Below are positions 1-7,756 of a stretch of 33,866 nt of DNA, one piece after another. The DNA is from Actinophytocola sp. (lineage in GTDB: Bacteria; Actinomycetota; Actinomycetes; Mycobacteriales; Pseudonocardiaceae). Made by a program: the position numbers and the translations under genes. The stretch is taken from NCBI GenBank assembly GCA_009379975.1, contig WHSS01000026.1, forward strand, positions 1-33,866. Direction: 5' to 3'. Below the pieces are notes generated by a model. That model did no database searches and was not told the DNA's origin. It saw nothing but the letters and a program-made list of their open reading frames with translations. Position 1 is the first letter of the stretch, and the number at the start of each line of letters is the position of its first letter.

Positions 1-231
1 CGTCAACCCACTACCCGCACCCCGCGGCACGATCGACACACCCGCATCAGCACACGCCCGCACCACCGCCTGCACACCCTCGACATCGGCGGGCAACACC
101 ACCGCCAACGGGACCCCATGCTCGGCCAGCGGCATCATGTCCCGCGAATAGCTACCCATCACATCCGGATCGGTCAGCACAGCCCCGGCGCCCAACTCCG
201 CGCGCAGCCGCTGTAGCAACGTTGCGGTCAT
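1..231 (-). CDS. FAD-linked oxidase (glycolate oxidase GlcD-like), N-terminal fragment
   Basis: Only the first 77 codons lie in the window; the gene runs off the left edge. The translation begins MTATLLQRLRAELG and continues through VLTDPDVMGSYSRD and AVVLPADVEGVQAVV to VPRGAGSGLT. This is the start of the PCMH-type FAD-binding domain of GlcD/LldD-like 2-hydroxyacid oxidases; the VPRGAGSG loop binds the FAD pyrophosphate. By family the enzyme would oxidise a 2-hydroxyacid such as glycolate or D-lactate, but the substrate domain is not visible. The ATG at 231 overlaps the TGA of the upstream DUF368 gene by four bases (ATGA), so the two are probably co-transcribed and translationally coupled. 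Confidence 0.85.
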   Translation of the reverse strand, partial: MTATLLQRLRAELGAGAVLTDPDVMGSYSRDMMPLAEHGVPLAVVLPADVEGVQAVVRACADAGVSIVPRGAGSGLT

Positions 232-1175
232 ACCTCCACGGTAGTCCGCTGCCGCGCGTTCGCCGAGTGCCGTTCCACGAGCAATACACCGATCACGATC
301 GCCATGCCGAGCAGCAGCATCGCGGTCGGAAGTAGCACGTCACCGCTGGGGGCGAGCAACGTGCGTCGCTCCTCTTCCCAGGGCTGCCACGGCCACAACG
401 CCCGCAGCGAACCCGCCAGCAGGCCGGTCATCACGACCAGGGTCAGGTGGTGGTGATGCTCGAGGAGCCACTGCAGCAGCTTGACGAAGAACGCGAGCCC
501 GAGCACGGCCCCGAGCGCGAACAACCCGAGGTAGCCGAAGTCGCGCTCGTTCACCGCGCTGATCGTGACGGTGTAGAGCCCGAACGCGAGCAACATGAAC
601 GAGCCGGAGACGCCGGGGAGCGCCAGCGCGGTGATTGCCACCGCGGCGGCGCCGATGATGATGAGCGGGTGCGGGTCGGTGATCTCGGTCGGCGGCAACC
701 CGGTGAGGACGAACGCGCCGGCCGCGACGGCGAGCGCGAGCAGATAGTTCGCCGGGGTCCAGTGCTGCCCCGAGCCCCGGTACGGCACATACAGCGAGGC
801 CAGCACCAGGCCGAAGAACAGGCCGAAGGCGCGATGCGGGTGGCTCTCCACCAGCGGCGCGACCAGCTTGGCCGCGACGATCACCGCGGCGAACATCCCG
901 GCGAGCACGGCCAGCACCAGCCGCCAGTGCACGTTGCGGAACTCCTCGGCCGCCCGCCTGCCGCCCTTGCCTCGCGGCAGGTCGGTCGCGGCGAGCCTGA
1001 TCCCGCTGACGGCGTGTCCCGCGGAGATGATCAGCCGGTCGTAGATGCCGACGACCAGCGCGACCGTGCCGCCGCTGACGCCGGGGATGACCTCGGCGGT
1101 GCCCATGAGCGCACCCCGGAACACGTTGAACAGGTCGCTACCGACCGCCTTTGAGGACTCACCAGACGCAGTCAC
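228..1175 (-). CDS. DUF368 family polyprenyl-phosphate transporter (PopT-like)
   Basis: A 315-residue polytopic membrane protein with about eight to ten hydrophobic segments. The N-terminal motif GALMGTAEVIPGVSGGT (about residues 21-37) and the second half-motif LPGVSGSFMLLAFGLY (about 185-200) are the two diagnostic DUF368 signatures and look like an internal repeat. DUF368 proteins (PopT) were recently shown to return undecaprenyl phosphate across the membrane for envelope synthesis, so I infer a lipid-carrier recycling role in the cytoplasmic membrane. The start is GTG at 1175. The gene ends in a four-base overlap with the FAD oxidase downstream. A short intergenic region holding a palindromic repeat separates it from the divergent marR gene. 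Confidence 0.88.
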   Translation of the reverse strand: MTASGESSKAVGSDLFNVFRGALMGTAEVIPGVSGGTVALVVGIYDRLIISAGHAVSGIRLAATDLPRGKGGRRAAEEFRNVHWRLVLAVLAGMFAAVIVAAKLVAPLVESHPHRAFGLFFGLVLASLYVPYRGSGQHWTPANYLLALAVAAGAFVLTGLPPTEITDPHPLIIIGAAAVAITALALPGVSGSFMLLAFGLYTVTISAVNERDFGYLGLFALGAVLGLAFFVKLLQWLLEHHHHLTLVVMTGLLAGSLRALWPWQPWEEERRTLLAPSGDVLLPTAMLLLGMAIVIGVLLVERHSANARQRTTVEV

Positions 1176-1225
1176 CTACCCAGCTTAGGGGGCGGCGTCC
1201 GCGGCGCTTCGGCCCCTAGCTTCGC

Positions 1226-1270
1226 TCGTGCGTGAAAACCGTTGCTCTGGCACTGCTGATCACTCACGAC
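1226..1270. repeat. Palindromic repeat family A, copy 1
   Basis: A 45-bp element with ends TCGTGCGTG and CACTCACGA, an inverted repeat with one mismatch. It belongs to a family found also at 4400-4445, 18234-18279 and 18292-18339. It lies between the divergent DUF368 and MarR genes, the only copy here that is not between convergent genes. Confidence 0.7.
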
Positions 1271-1337
1271 GGCTCAGCAGCTCAACCGGCACGCGCCCAC
1301 CCACCCGGTGTCCTCGACCACCGCGAACTTAATTGAC

Positions 1338-1366
1338 TTGCGCAACCAATTGCGCTTGCGTCATAG
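1338..1366 (+). promoter_or_regulatory. Promoter and probable MarR operator upstream of the marR-MFS pair
   Basis: The perfect inverted repeat GCGCAA-CCAA-TTGCGC lies at 1340-1355. A possible promoter overlaps it: TTGCGC at 1338-1343, a 17-bp spacer, and TCATAG at 1361-1366. The region is clearly AT-richer than its surroundings. MarR repressors usually bind such palindromes over their own promoter, so autorepression is the likely logic. The promoter boxes are approximate matches. Confidence 0.55.
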
Positions 1367-1412
1367 TTGTTGGCGGTAATTAGTTGCCCGCAGCAAATAT
1401 CTTGAGGATGCC

Positions 1413-1937
1413 ATGACCGAAGACACTCCTACGCCGCGCGCTGAGCTGACCGCGGCCGAGTTGAACACCGCCGACGCGCTCGGCACCCAACTCTTCGGCT
1501 TCATGCGTCTCGCGGCCAAGGTGAAGGCGCGAATGTCGACGTTGACCCCGGGCAGCGTCGAGTACGCCGCCTTCCCCATCATCGCCATGCTGATGAGGGA
1601 AGGGCCTCGTCGGACCTCCGCACTCGCCGAGGCCCTGCACACCGAGATCTCCACGATCAGCAGGCAGACCAGCGCGCTGGTGCATCAGGGTCTGCTCGAA
1701 CGCCAGGCGGACCCTTACGACGGAAGGGCTTGCCTGCTCGCGCCGACCGACGCCGGGCGCGCGCTGTTCGAGCGTGCCCGCACCGAGCGCAACCAGTGGC
1801 TGGCGGGGACGCTGCGGGACTGGGATCCGGCGGATGTCGACACGCTCATCACGCTGCTGACCCGGCTCAACATCGATCTCGCTGAGGACTTGACGCCACA
1901 ACTCGCGACTCAGCACTCCGAGGGGGAAACCGTATGA
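1413..1937 (+). CDS. MarR family transcriptional regulator
   Basis: A 174-residue protein with a MarR-type winged helix. The helix-turn-helix lies around RTSALAEALHTEISTISRQTSALVHQGLLER (about residues 70-100), followed by the wing sequence DPYDGRACLLAPTDAGRALFE. Start ATG 1413 is preceded by a GAGGA ribosome site. The stop overlaps the start of the MFS gene (ATGA), so the two proteins are made from one coupled message. Such pairs normally form a drug-inducible circuit in which a ligand releases MarR from its operator. The palindrome at 1340-1355 is the obvious target. The ligand cannot be told from sequence. Confidence 0.92.
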   Translation: MTEDTPTPRAELTAAELNTADALGTQLFGFMRLAAKVKARMSTLTPGSVEYAAFPIIAMLMREGPRRTSALAEALHTEISTISRQTSALVHQGLLERQADPYDGRACLLAPTDAGRALFERARTERNQWLAGTLRDWDPADVDTLITLLTRLNIDLAEDLTPQLATQHSEGETV

Positions 1938-3520
1938 CCAGCACCATCGAATCCGCGGCCGGGCCGCCCGGCGATTCGGAGATGCCGTACCTGCCGCACC
2001 GGCAGATCATCACCATCCTGTCCGGCCTGATGATGGGGATGTTCCTCGGCGCACTGGACATGACCATCGTGACCACTTCGATCAGGACCATCGCCGACGA
2101 CCTCAACGGCCTCAGCATCCAGGCATGGGTCACCACGTCGTACCTGATCACCGCGACGATCATGACCCCGATCTACGGCAAGCTGTCCGACATCTACGGC
2201 CGCAAGCCGCTCTACCTCACCGCGATCACGCTGTTCCTGATCGGCTCGCTCGCCTGCAGTTGGGCGACGTCGATGTATCAGCTCGCCGCGTTCCGCGCGG
2301 TGCAGGGCCTCGGCGCCGGTGGCCTGATGTCGCTGGCGATCACCATCATCGGCGACATCGTGCCGCCTCGGGAACGGGCGCGCTACCAGGGCTACATCGT
2401 CGCGGTGTTCGGCACCTCGAGCGTGCTGGGCCCGGTCATCGGCGGGCTGTTCGCCGGCATGGACTCGTTCGCGGGCGTCGCGGGTTGGCGCTGGGTGTTC
2501 CTGGTCAACGTGCCGATCGGCATCGCGGCGCTGTTTGTCGTTGCGCGCCGGCTCAACGTGCCCCACCAGCGGCAGAATCACCGCATCGACTGGTGGGGAG
2601 CCGCCTCGCTCGCCACCGCGCTGGTGCCGTTGCTGCTGGTCGTCGAGCAGGGACGGGAGTGGGGCTGGACCTCCAATGCCGCGCTGATCTGCTACCTGGT
2701 GGGAGCCGTTGGCGCCGACGCGTTCATCCGGATCGAAGCCGGTATGGGCGACGCGGCCCTGTTGCCGCTGCGGCTGTTCCGGAACTCGACGTTCAGCGTG
2801 GCGATCGTCTCCGGGTTCCTGGTCGGTGTCGCGATGTTCGGCGCGATCACGCTGATCCCGCAGTACCTGCAGATCGTGCAGGGCTACACCCCGACGCAGG
2901 CCGGGCTGCTCTCGCTGCCGATGATGCTGGGCATCATGGTCGGCACCACGATCACCGGCAGGGGCACTTCGGCGACCGGGCGCTACAAGATCTTCCCGGT
3001 CATCGGCACCGCGCTGATCTCGCTCGGCGCCCTGCTGTTCGCGCAGGTCGAGTGGAACAGCGCACTGTGGCAGCCGATGGTTTACATGGCCATCATCGGC
3101 CTCGGGCTCGGCGGCTGCATGCAGACCCTGGTGATCGCGGTGCAGAACGCAGGCCCGCGCCGGGACATGGGCGTCTCCACCGCGTCGGCGACGTTCTTCC
3201 GGCAGATCGGCGGCACGCTGGGTGTCGCGGTGTTCTTGTCGATCCTGTTCAGCACGCTCACCGGCAACATCCGGCAGTCGTTCGCCGAACTCGGCGTGCG
3301 CCCGGGCGAGGTGAACACCGGCGGCGACATCATGCAGGACTCGTCATTCCTGCAGCAGCTTCCGGTCGAGCAGGCGAAGCCGTTCCTCATCGGCTTCACC
3401 GACTCCATCAACACGGTGTTCTACCTCGCCGCGGGGGTGGCCCTGCTGGCCAGCATCGTCACGATGTTCATGCGGGAGATTCCGCTGCCGGACAAGGTTC
3501 CCACCACTGATATGTCTTGA
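1934..3520 (+). CDS. DHA2 (EmrB/QacA-type) MFS drug:proton antiporter
   Basis: A 528-residue protein with the size and pattern of 14-helix DHA2 exporters. Recognisable motifs are LDMTIVTTSIRTIADDL in helix 1, the MFS motif A in YGKLSDIYGRKPLYL after helix 2, and the antiporter region GPVIGGLFAG in helix 5. Start ATG 1934 overlaps the marR stop and has an AGGGGG ribosome site. By family it pumps lipophilic drugs, dyes or antibiotics out using the proton gradient, under control of the linked MarR. The substrate is unknown. A hairpin-forming repeat about 60 bp downstream (core 3601-3623) may end the transcript. Confidence 0.93.
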   Translation: MTSTIESAAGPPGDSEMPYLPHRQIITILSGLMMGMFLGALDMTIVTTSIRTIADDLNGLSIQAWVTTSYLITATIMTPIYGKLSDIYGRKPLYLTAITLFLIGSLACSWATSMYQLAAFRAVQGLGAGGLMSLAITIIGDIVPPRERARYQGYIVAVFGTSSVLGPVIGGLFAGMDSFAGVAGWRWVFLVNVPIGIAALFVVARRLNVPHQRQNHRIDWWGAASLATALVPLLLVVEQGREWGWTSNAALICYLVGAVGADAFIRIEAGMGDAALLPLRLFRNSTFSVAIVSGFLVGVAMFGAITLIPQYLQIVQGYTPTQAGLLSLPMMLGIMVGTTITGRGTSATGRYKIFPVIGTALISLGALLFAQVEWNSALWQPMVYMAIIGLGLGGCMQTLVIAVQNAGPRRDMGVSTASATFFRQIGGTLGVAVFLSILFSTLTGNIRQSFAELGVRPGEVNTGGDIMQDSSFLQQLPVEQAKPFLIGFTDSINTVFYLAAGVALLASIVTMFMREIPLPDKVPTTDMS

Positions 3521-3581
3521 GCTCTGGGCCGGCCGCCAGAAACGCCCTGCGGCACGCGACGCTCGGAACCGTAGGACCCGG

Positions 3582-3640
3582 CAGTCAACCGACCGCCGCG
3601 ACCACCCTTCGGGCGGCCCCGCCTACCGGTTGGCGGCTGG
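3582..3640. repeat. Hairpin repeat family C, copy 1 (possible terminator)
   Basis: A 23-bp core at 3601-3623, containing CACCCTTCGGGCGG, is identical to 15811-15833. Weaker inverted flanks (AACCG at 3587 and CGGTT about 3627) can enclose it. It follows the MFS gene and precedes the DedA gene. It has no U-run, so it may be a terminator of the GC-rich actinobacterial kind or a dispersed palindrome. Confidence 0.5.
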
Positions 3641-3703
3641 CCCCACCACGAGTTAACCGGTGGGACAGACAGTTCCCGATCCCGGCACGTAGGCTCGTAC
3701 AGC

Positions 3704-4387
3704 GTGAGCATGCTTCTTGCCGGCACGACCGAGGTGGGCATCGGCTGGCTGCAGAACGCCGGACCGGCGGTGGTGTGGGCGGTCGTGCTCAGCTTCGTGT
3801 TTCTCGAGTGCGCGGTGATCGTCGGCCTCTTCCTGCCGGGAGATTCGCTGCTGTTCTTCGCGGGCGTGATCCTGGCCAACCACGGGGCCGAGGCCAGCGC
3901 GTGGTGGTTGTCCCTTGCCGCGCTGATCGTGGCCGTGGTCGGTAATCAGGTCGGATACACCATCGGGCACAAGACCGGCACGAAGTTCATCGCCCGCCGG
4001 GGCGGCAAGATCCTCAGCCAGCAGAACCTCGACAAGGCGCGTGACTTCCTCGACCGCAGGGGCTTCATGGCGATTATCGCGGCTCGCTGGATTCCGTGGG
4101 TACGTACGTTCGCGCCGCTCATCGCCGGGGCCGCCGGGATGAACTCGCGCCGGTTCATGGTGGCCACCACGGTGGGCGCCATCCTGTGGGTGCCGACCCT
4201 GGTGTTGCTCGGCTACTACGCGGCGGGGCTGCTCAGCGCGATGCCGTGGGTGCAGACCGCCACGGTGTGGATCGGCGTCGCCTTCCTCATCGCTGGCACG
4301 GTGTACGGGATCTGGCGCTACCGGCAGGAGATCAGGAACCCGCTGGAAGCCGAAGTGGTCGCCGCCGAGGACAGCACGCGCGCCTGA
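3704..4387 (+). CDS. DedA family membrane protein (UptA-like polyprenyl-phosphate transporter)
   Basis: A 227-residue membrane protein with both DedA signatures. The re-entrant loop motif with its conserved acidic residue reads FLECAVIVGLFLPGDSLLF (about residues 33-51). The arginine motif reads ARWIPWVRTFAPLIAGAAGM (about 126-145). DedA proteins such as UptA carry undecaprenyl phosphate back across the membrane; others have been linked to phospholipid scrambling or drug resistance, so the lipid is inferred. The start is GTG 3704, with an ATG two codons later as an alternative. It converges on the GH76 gene, as in mycobacteria (Rv0364/Rv0365c, from memory). Confidence 0.9.
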   Translation: MSMLLAGTTEVGIGWLQNAGPAVVWAVVLSFVFLECAVIVGLFLPGDSLLFFAGVILANHGAEASAWWLSLAALIVAVVGNQVGYTIGHKTGTKFIARRGGKILSQQNLDKARDFLDRRGFMAIIAARWIPWVRTFAPLIAGAAGMNSRRFMVATTVGAILWVPTLVLLGYYAAGLLSAMPWVQTATVWIGVAFLIAGTVYGIWRYRQEIRNPLEAEVVAAEDSTRA

Positions 4388-4399
4388 CGTGCCAGGCGG

Positions 4400-4445
4400 G
4401 TCGTGAGTGCTGAAGCGTGCCCATGCAAGGTGTTTCACTCACGAC
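4400..4445. repeat. Palindromic repeat family A, copy 2, overlapping the GH76 stop codon
   Basis: A 46-bp element with perfect 10-bp inverted ends, GTCGTGAGTG at 4400-4409 and CACTCACGAC at 4436-4445. It lies between the convergent DedA and GH76 genes. The minus-strand TGA of the GH76 gene (4441-4439) is part of the repeat end. Confidence 0.75.
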
Positions 4446-5497
4446 ACGGCGGCGGCGGCTTCGAGCAGCATCCAGCCGCCCGCCTGCACGGAGAGGTGTT
4501 GCTCGGGCGTGTTCTCCCCTGGCGACGGCACGTCGACCGGCTTCGAGAAGTCCGGCCCGAACAGCGGACCCGAGGTGGCCAGCGCCGAGTTGGCCCAGCA
4601 CGCTTCCGCCGAGGTGAGGACGATGTCGCGGGCGGTGTCGGCCGCCGTGCCCGCAGGCAGTTCGGTGGCGGCCAGCGCGAGGTAGCGGGCCAGGATGCCG
4701 GAGAACAGGCCACCGTCGCCGCCGCCGTGGCCCCGCAACACCCCGGCAGGCGCGAGGGTGCCCGCCACCGCCGCGATGGTGCGTTCCGCCCTTGCCTGCC
4801 ACTGCCCGGCAGGGTCCGACTTCGCCAGCTCGAGGCAAGCGCCCAGGTAGACGCCCTGGCAGTAGGTGTAGATCCGCTTCACGATCTCGTAGACCTCGCC
4901 GGTCTCCCGGTTGACCCGCAGCCCGTCCCAGAGCAGCCCGGTATCGGGGTCGACCAGCCGCTCGGTGAGCCAGTCGGTGATCTCGGCGGCCCGCTCGGTT
5001 TCGCCGACCCTGGCGTGCAGGATGGCCGCGGGCCCGTTCGCGGGGGTGTTCTTGTAGCCGTCGCCTCGCCGCCACCAGATGCCGCCGCCCGCGTCGCGGG
5101 TCCACGCGATCTGCAACTGCCCGGTGAGATCGGCCAGCGGCCTGTCGACTCGAAGCCCGGTCGCGGCGTTGGCGCGATGGAGGGCGAGGCCGAGCCAGGC
5201 CATGTCGTCGTAATAGTTGTTGGTCCAGCTCAGCCGGTTGCGCAGCCAGATGGTGCGGGCCAGGCGCCGGATCGACCGGACCCGGCGGGGCGACGGCGCC
5301 CGCAGTTGGGCGTCGATGAGGCAGTCGAGCACGTGCGCCTGCCACCAGTAGTTCCACTTGCGATGCAGTCGCTGGGCTACGGTCGGCGGCCACCCGTTGC
5401 GGCCAAGCGTGGTGGCGGGCAAGCACCACAGCCTGCGCAGATGCCTGCCGACGACGGCGTCCTCGGCCGCCGCGGCCCGCTCCGCCCGATGATCCAC
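4439..5497 (-). CDS. Glycoside hydrolase family 76 protein (alpha-1,6-mannanase-like)
   Basis: A 352-residue protein with GH76 features: LSWTNNYYDDMAWLGLAL (about residues 92-109) with the paired Asp that forms the catalytic centre of GH76 alpha-1,6-mannanases, then GGGIWWRRGDGYKNTPANGPAAIL, and TYCQGVYLGACLELA. The ordered aromatic motifs fit an (alpha/alpha)6 barrel. I see no signal peptide or membrane anchor, so it is predicted to be cytoplasmic. That is odd for an enzyme acting on mannan-type surface glycans and suggests an intracellular mannoside or glycolipid substrate. Its stop codon lies inside a palindromic repeat. It is transcribed divergently from the molybdoenzyme about 100 bp away. 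Confidence 0.88.
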   Translation of the reverse strand: MDHRAERAAAAEDAVVGRHLRRLWCLPATTLGRNGWPPTVAQRLHRKWNYWWQAHVLDCLIDAQLRAPSPRRVRSIRRLARTIWLRNRLSWTNNYYDDMAWLGLALHRANAATGLRVDRPLADLTGQLQIAWTRDAGGGIWWRRGDGYKNTPANGPAAILHARVGETERAAEITDWLTERLVDPDTGLLWDGLRVNRETGEVYEIVKRIYTYCQGVYLGACLELAKSDPAGQWQARAERTIAAVAGTLAPAGVLRGHGGGDGGLFSGILARYLALAATELPAGTAADTARDIVLTSAEACWANSALATSGPLFGPDFSKPVDVPSPGENTPEQHLSVQAGGWMLLEAAAAVS

Positions 5498-5601
5498 ATC
5501 GCAACTGTGTCACATTCACGCCGCAGAAAGTTCTTGGCACTATGTCAGTGGTTCGGAATACGGTGAGAGTGCTGCCGTCCCACCACCGACCGAGGTGTCC
5601 G

Positions 5602-7746
5602 ATGTCCCGAACCGCGCACATCACCTGCCCCCTCTGCGAAGCGACCTGCGGGTTGGAGGTCAGCATCGGCGACGACAACTCGGTCACCCGGGTTCGTGGC
5701 GACGCGGAAGACGTGTTCTCCCACGGCTTCATCTGCCCGAAGGGCGCGTCGCTCGGCGCGTTGCATGCCGACCCGGACCGGTTGCGCGCGCCGCTGGTCA
5801 AAAGAGACGGCGAGTTCGTCGAGGTCAGCTGGGACGAGGCGTTCGCGGAGATCGACGCCCGGCTGCGGCCGATCATCGACGAGCACGGGCGGGACGCGGT
5901 CGCGGTCTATGCCGGCAACCCCTCGGTCCACAACGTCTCGTCGTCGCTGTACGGGCGGGTGTTCTTCCGCGCGCTTGGCACCAAGAACTTCTACACCGCG
6001 GGTACGGTCGACCAGATCCCGAAGCACTTCTCCAGCGGCTACCTCTTCGGCGGCGCGTTCACCATCCCGGTGCCCGACATCGACCGTACCCAGCACCTGC
6101 TGATGCTCGGTGCGAACCCGCTGGTATCCAACGGCAGCTTGATGACCGCGCCCGATGTGCGCGGCAAGCTCAAGGCGATCCGCGGCCGCGGCGGCAAGAT
6201 CGTGGTTGTCGATCCCCGGCGCACCAGGACGACCGAGCTCGCCGACGAGCACCACGCGATCCGTCCCGGTACCGACGCGTTGCTGCTCTTCGCGCTGGTC
6301 AACGTGCTGTTCGCGCAGGATCTCGTCGCGCTGGGAGCCCTGGCCGAGCACACCGCGGGGGTCGACGAGGTCCGCGCGCTGGCCGAGCCGTTCAACCCGG
6401 AGGCCGTCGCGGCGGTGGTCGGCATCGACGCGGCCGAGATCCGGCGGATGGCCGTCGAACTGGCCAAGGCCGACCGGGCCGCGGTCTACGGCCGAATCGG
6501 CACCACCACGCAGTCGTTCGGCACGCTCGCGAGCTGGCTGGTCGACGTACTCAACGTGCTCACCGGCAACCTCGACCGGCCCGGCGGCGCGATGTTCCCG
6601 AAGCCCGCAGTACCGCTGAGCAGTAGCAGGGCGTTCGAGCACGGCCGGTGGCGCAGCCGGGTCCGCGACCTGCCGGAGGTCTTCGGCGAACTGCCGGTCG
6701 CGACCCTCGCCGACGAGATCATCACGCCGGGCGACGGCCAGGTGAAAGCGCTGATCACCGCGGCGGGCAACCCGTGCCTGAGCTCGCCGAACTCGGCGCG
6801 GCTGGCCGGCGCGCTCGGCGAGCTGGACTTCATGCTCTCGCTCGACGTGTACCTCAACGAGACGACCCGGCACGCGGACGTGATCCTGCCCGGCCCGACG
6901 CCGTTGGAACGGCCGCACTACGACGTCGCGCTATATCACCTCGCGGTGCGCAATGTGGCGAACTGGACGGCGCCGGCGGTCGAGTCCGATCTGCCGCAGG
7001 AATGGCAGACGTTGCTGCGGCTCACCGGGATCGTCACCGGACAGGGCCCCGACTCCGACCTCAGCGCGCTCGATACCTTCGTCGCGGGTGAGTTCGCCCG
7101 CCGCAACGGCGTAGATGTGGCCGTCGCGGGTGAGCGGGTCGGCCCGGAGCGGCTGATCGAGCTGATGCTGGCGTCCGGGCCGTACGACATCACGCTGGCC
7201 GATCTGGAGGCCGCGCCGCACGGCATCGACCTTGGCGCGCTGACCCCGCGGATACCCGAGGTACTGACGACCGCGAGCGGCAAGGTCGAGCTCGCGCCCG
7301 GCGCCATCACGCGGGACGTGCCGCGGCTGGCCGCCGAGCTGTCCACCGCGCCGAACGGGCACCTGGTGCTGATCGGCAGGCGGCATCTGTCCTCGAACAA
7401 CTCCTGGATGCATAACCTCGAGCCGCTGGTTCGCGGCTCGAACCGGTGCACGGTGCAGATGCACCCGGACGACGCCGGCACGCTCGGGCTCACCGACGGC
7501 GGCCGGGCGAAGGTCAGCTCCCGCACCGGGACTATCGAGCTGCCGGTGGAGGTCACCGACGAATTGCGGCCCGGCGTGGTCAGCATTCCGCACGGCTGGG
7601 GTCACGACGTCGACGGCGTGCGCACGTCGGTGGCGACTGCCCACGCGGGCGCGAACTCGAACCTGCTCGCCGACGAGCACCTGCTCGACGCGCTGTCAGG
7701 CACCGCGGTGCTCAACGGCATCCCGGTGCAGGTGGTGCCCGCCTGA
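5602..7746 (+). CDS. Molybdopterin-dependent oxidoreductase (formate dehydrogenase/nitrate reductase-like)
   Basis: A 714-residue protein of the DMSO-reductase superfamily. The N-terminal [4Fe-4S] ligands are C9, C12, C16 and C45 (CPLCEATC, then GFICPKG). Bis-MGD binding segments follow: GANPLVSNGSLMTAPDVRGKL, VVVDPRRTRTTELAD, and the C-terminal molydopterin dinucleotide-binding domain from about residue 590 (LIGRRHLSSNNSWMHNLEPL). I chose ATG 5602, because an in-frame start at 5542 would place 20 unlikely residues before the Fe-S motif. There is no Tat signal, so it is cytoplasmic. The region expected to carry the Mo ligand (about VDQIPKHFSSGYLFGG) contains no Cys or selenocysteine; a Ser is the nearest candidate. 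No partner subunit is encoded nearby, so the substrate is unknown. Confidence 0.88.
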   Translation: MSRTAHITCPLCEATCGLEVSIGDDNSVTRVRGDAEDVFSHGFICPKGASLGALHADPDRLRAPLVKRDGEFVEVSWDEAFAEIDARLRPIIDEHGRDAVAVYAGNPSVHNVSSSLYGRVFFRALGTKNFYTAGTVDQIPKHFSSGYLFGGAFTIPVPDIDRTQHLLMLGANPLVSNGSLMTAPDVRGKLKAIRGRGGKIVVVDPRRTRTTELADEHHAIRPGTDALLLFALVNVLFAQDLVALGALAEHTAGVDEVRALAEPFNPEAVAAVVGIDAAEIRRMAVELAKADRAAVYGRIGTTTQSFGTLASWLVDVLNVLTGNLDRPGGAMFPKPAVPLSSSRAFEHGRWRSRVRDLPEVFGELPVATLADEIITPGDGQVKALITAAGNPCLSSPNSARLAGALGELDFMLSLDVYLNETTRHADVILPGPTPLERPHYDVALYHLAVRNVANWTAPAVESDLPQEWQTLLRLTGIVTGQGPDSDLSALDTFVAGEFARRNGVDVAVAGERVGPERLIELMLASGPYDITLADLEAAPHGIDLGALTPRIPEVLTTASGKVELAPGAITRDVPRLAAELSTAPNGHLVLIGRRHLSSNNSWMHNLEPLVRGSNRCTVQMHPDDAGTLGLTDGGRAKVSSRTGTIELPVEVTDELRPGVVSIPHGWGHDVDGVRTSVATAHAGANSNLLADEHLLDALSGTAVLNGIPVQVVPA

Positions 7747-7756
7747 GGCCTTGGGA

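Noticed and set aside
3517..3945. Plus-strand frame bridging the MFS and DedA genes
   Set aside because: Composition of a shadow frame; it overlaps DedA in another frame and lacks a ribosome site.
7747..7756. Terminator between the convergent molybdoenzyme and TrmH genes
   Set aside because: The gap is ten bases and the nearby CCTTGG/CCAGG pairing is too weak to call.
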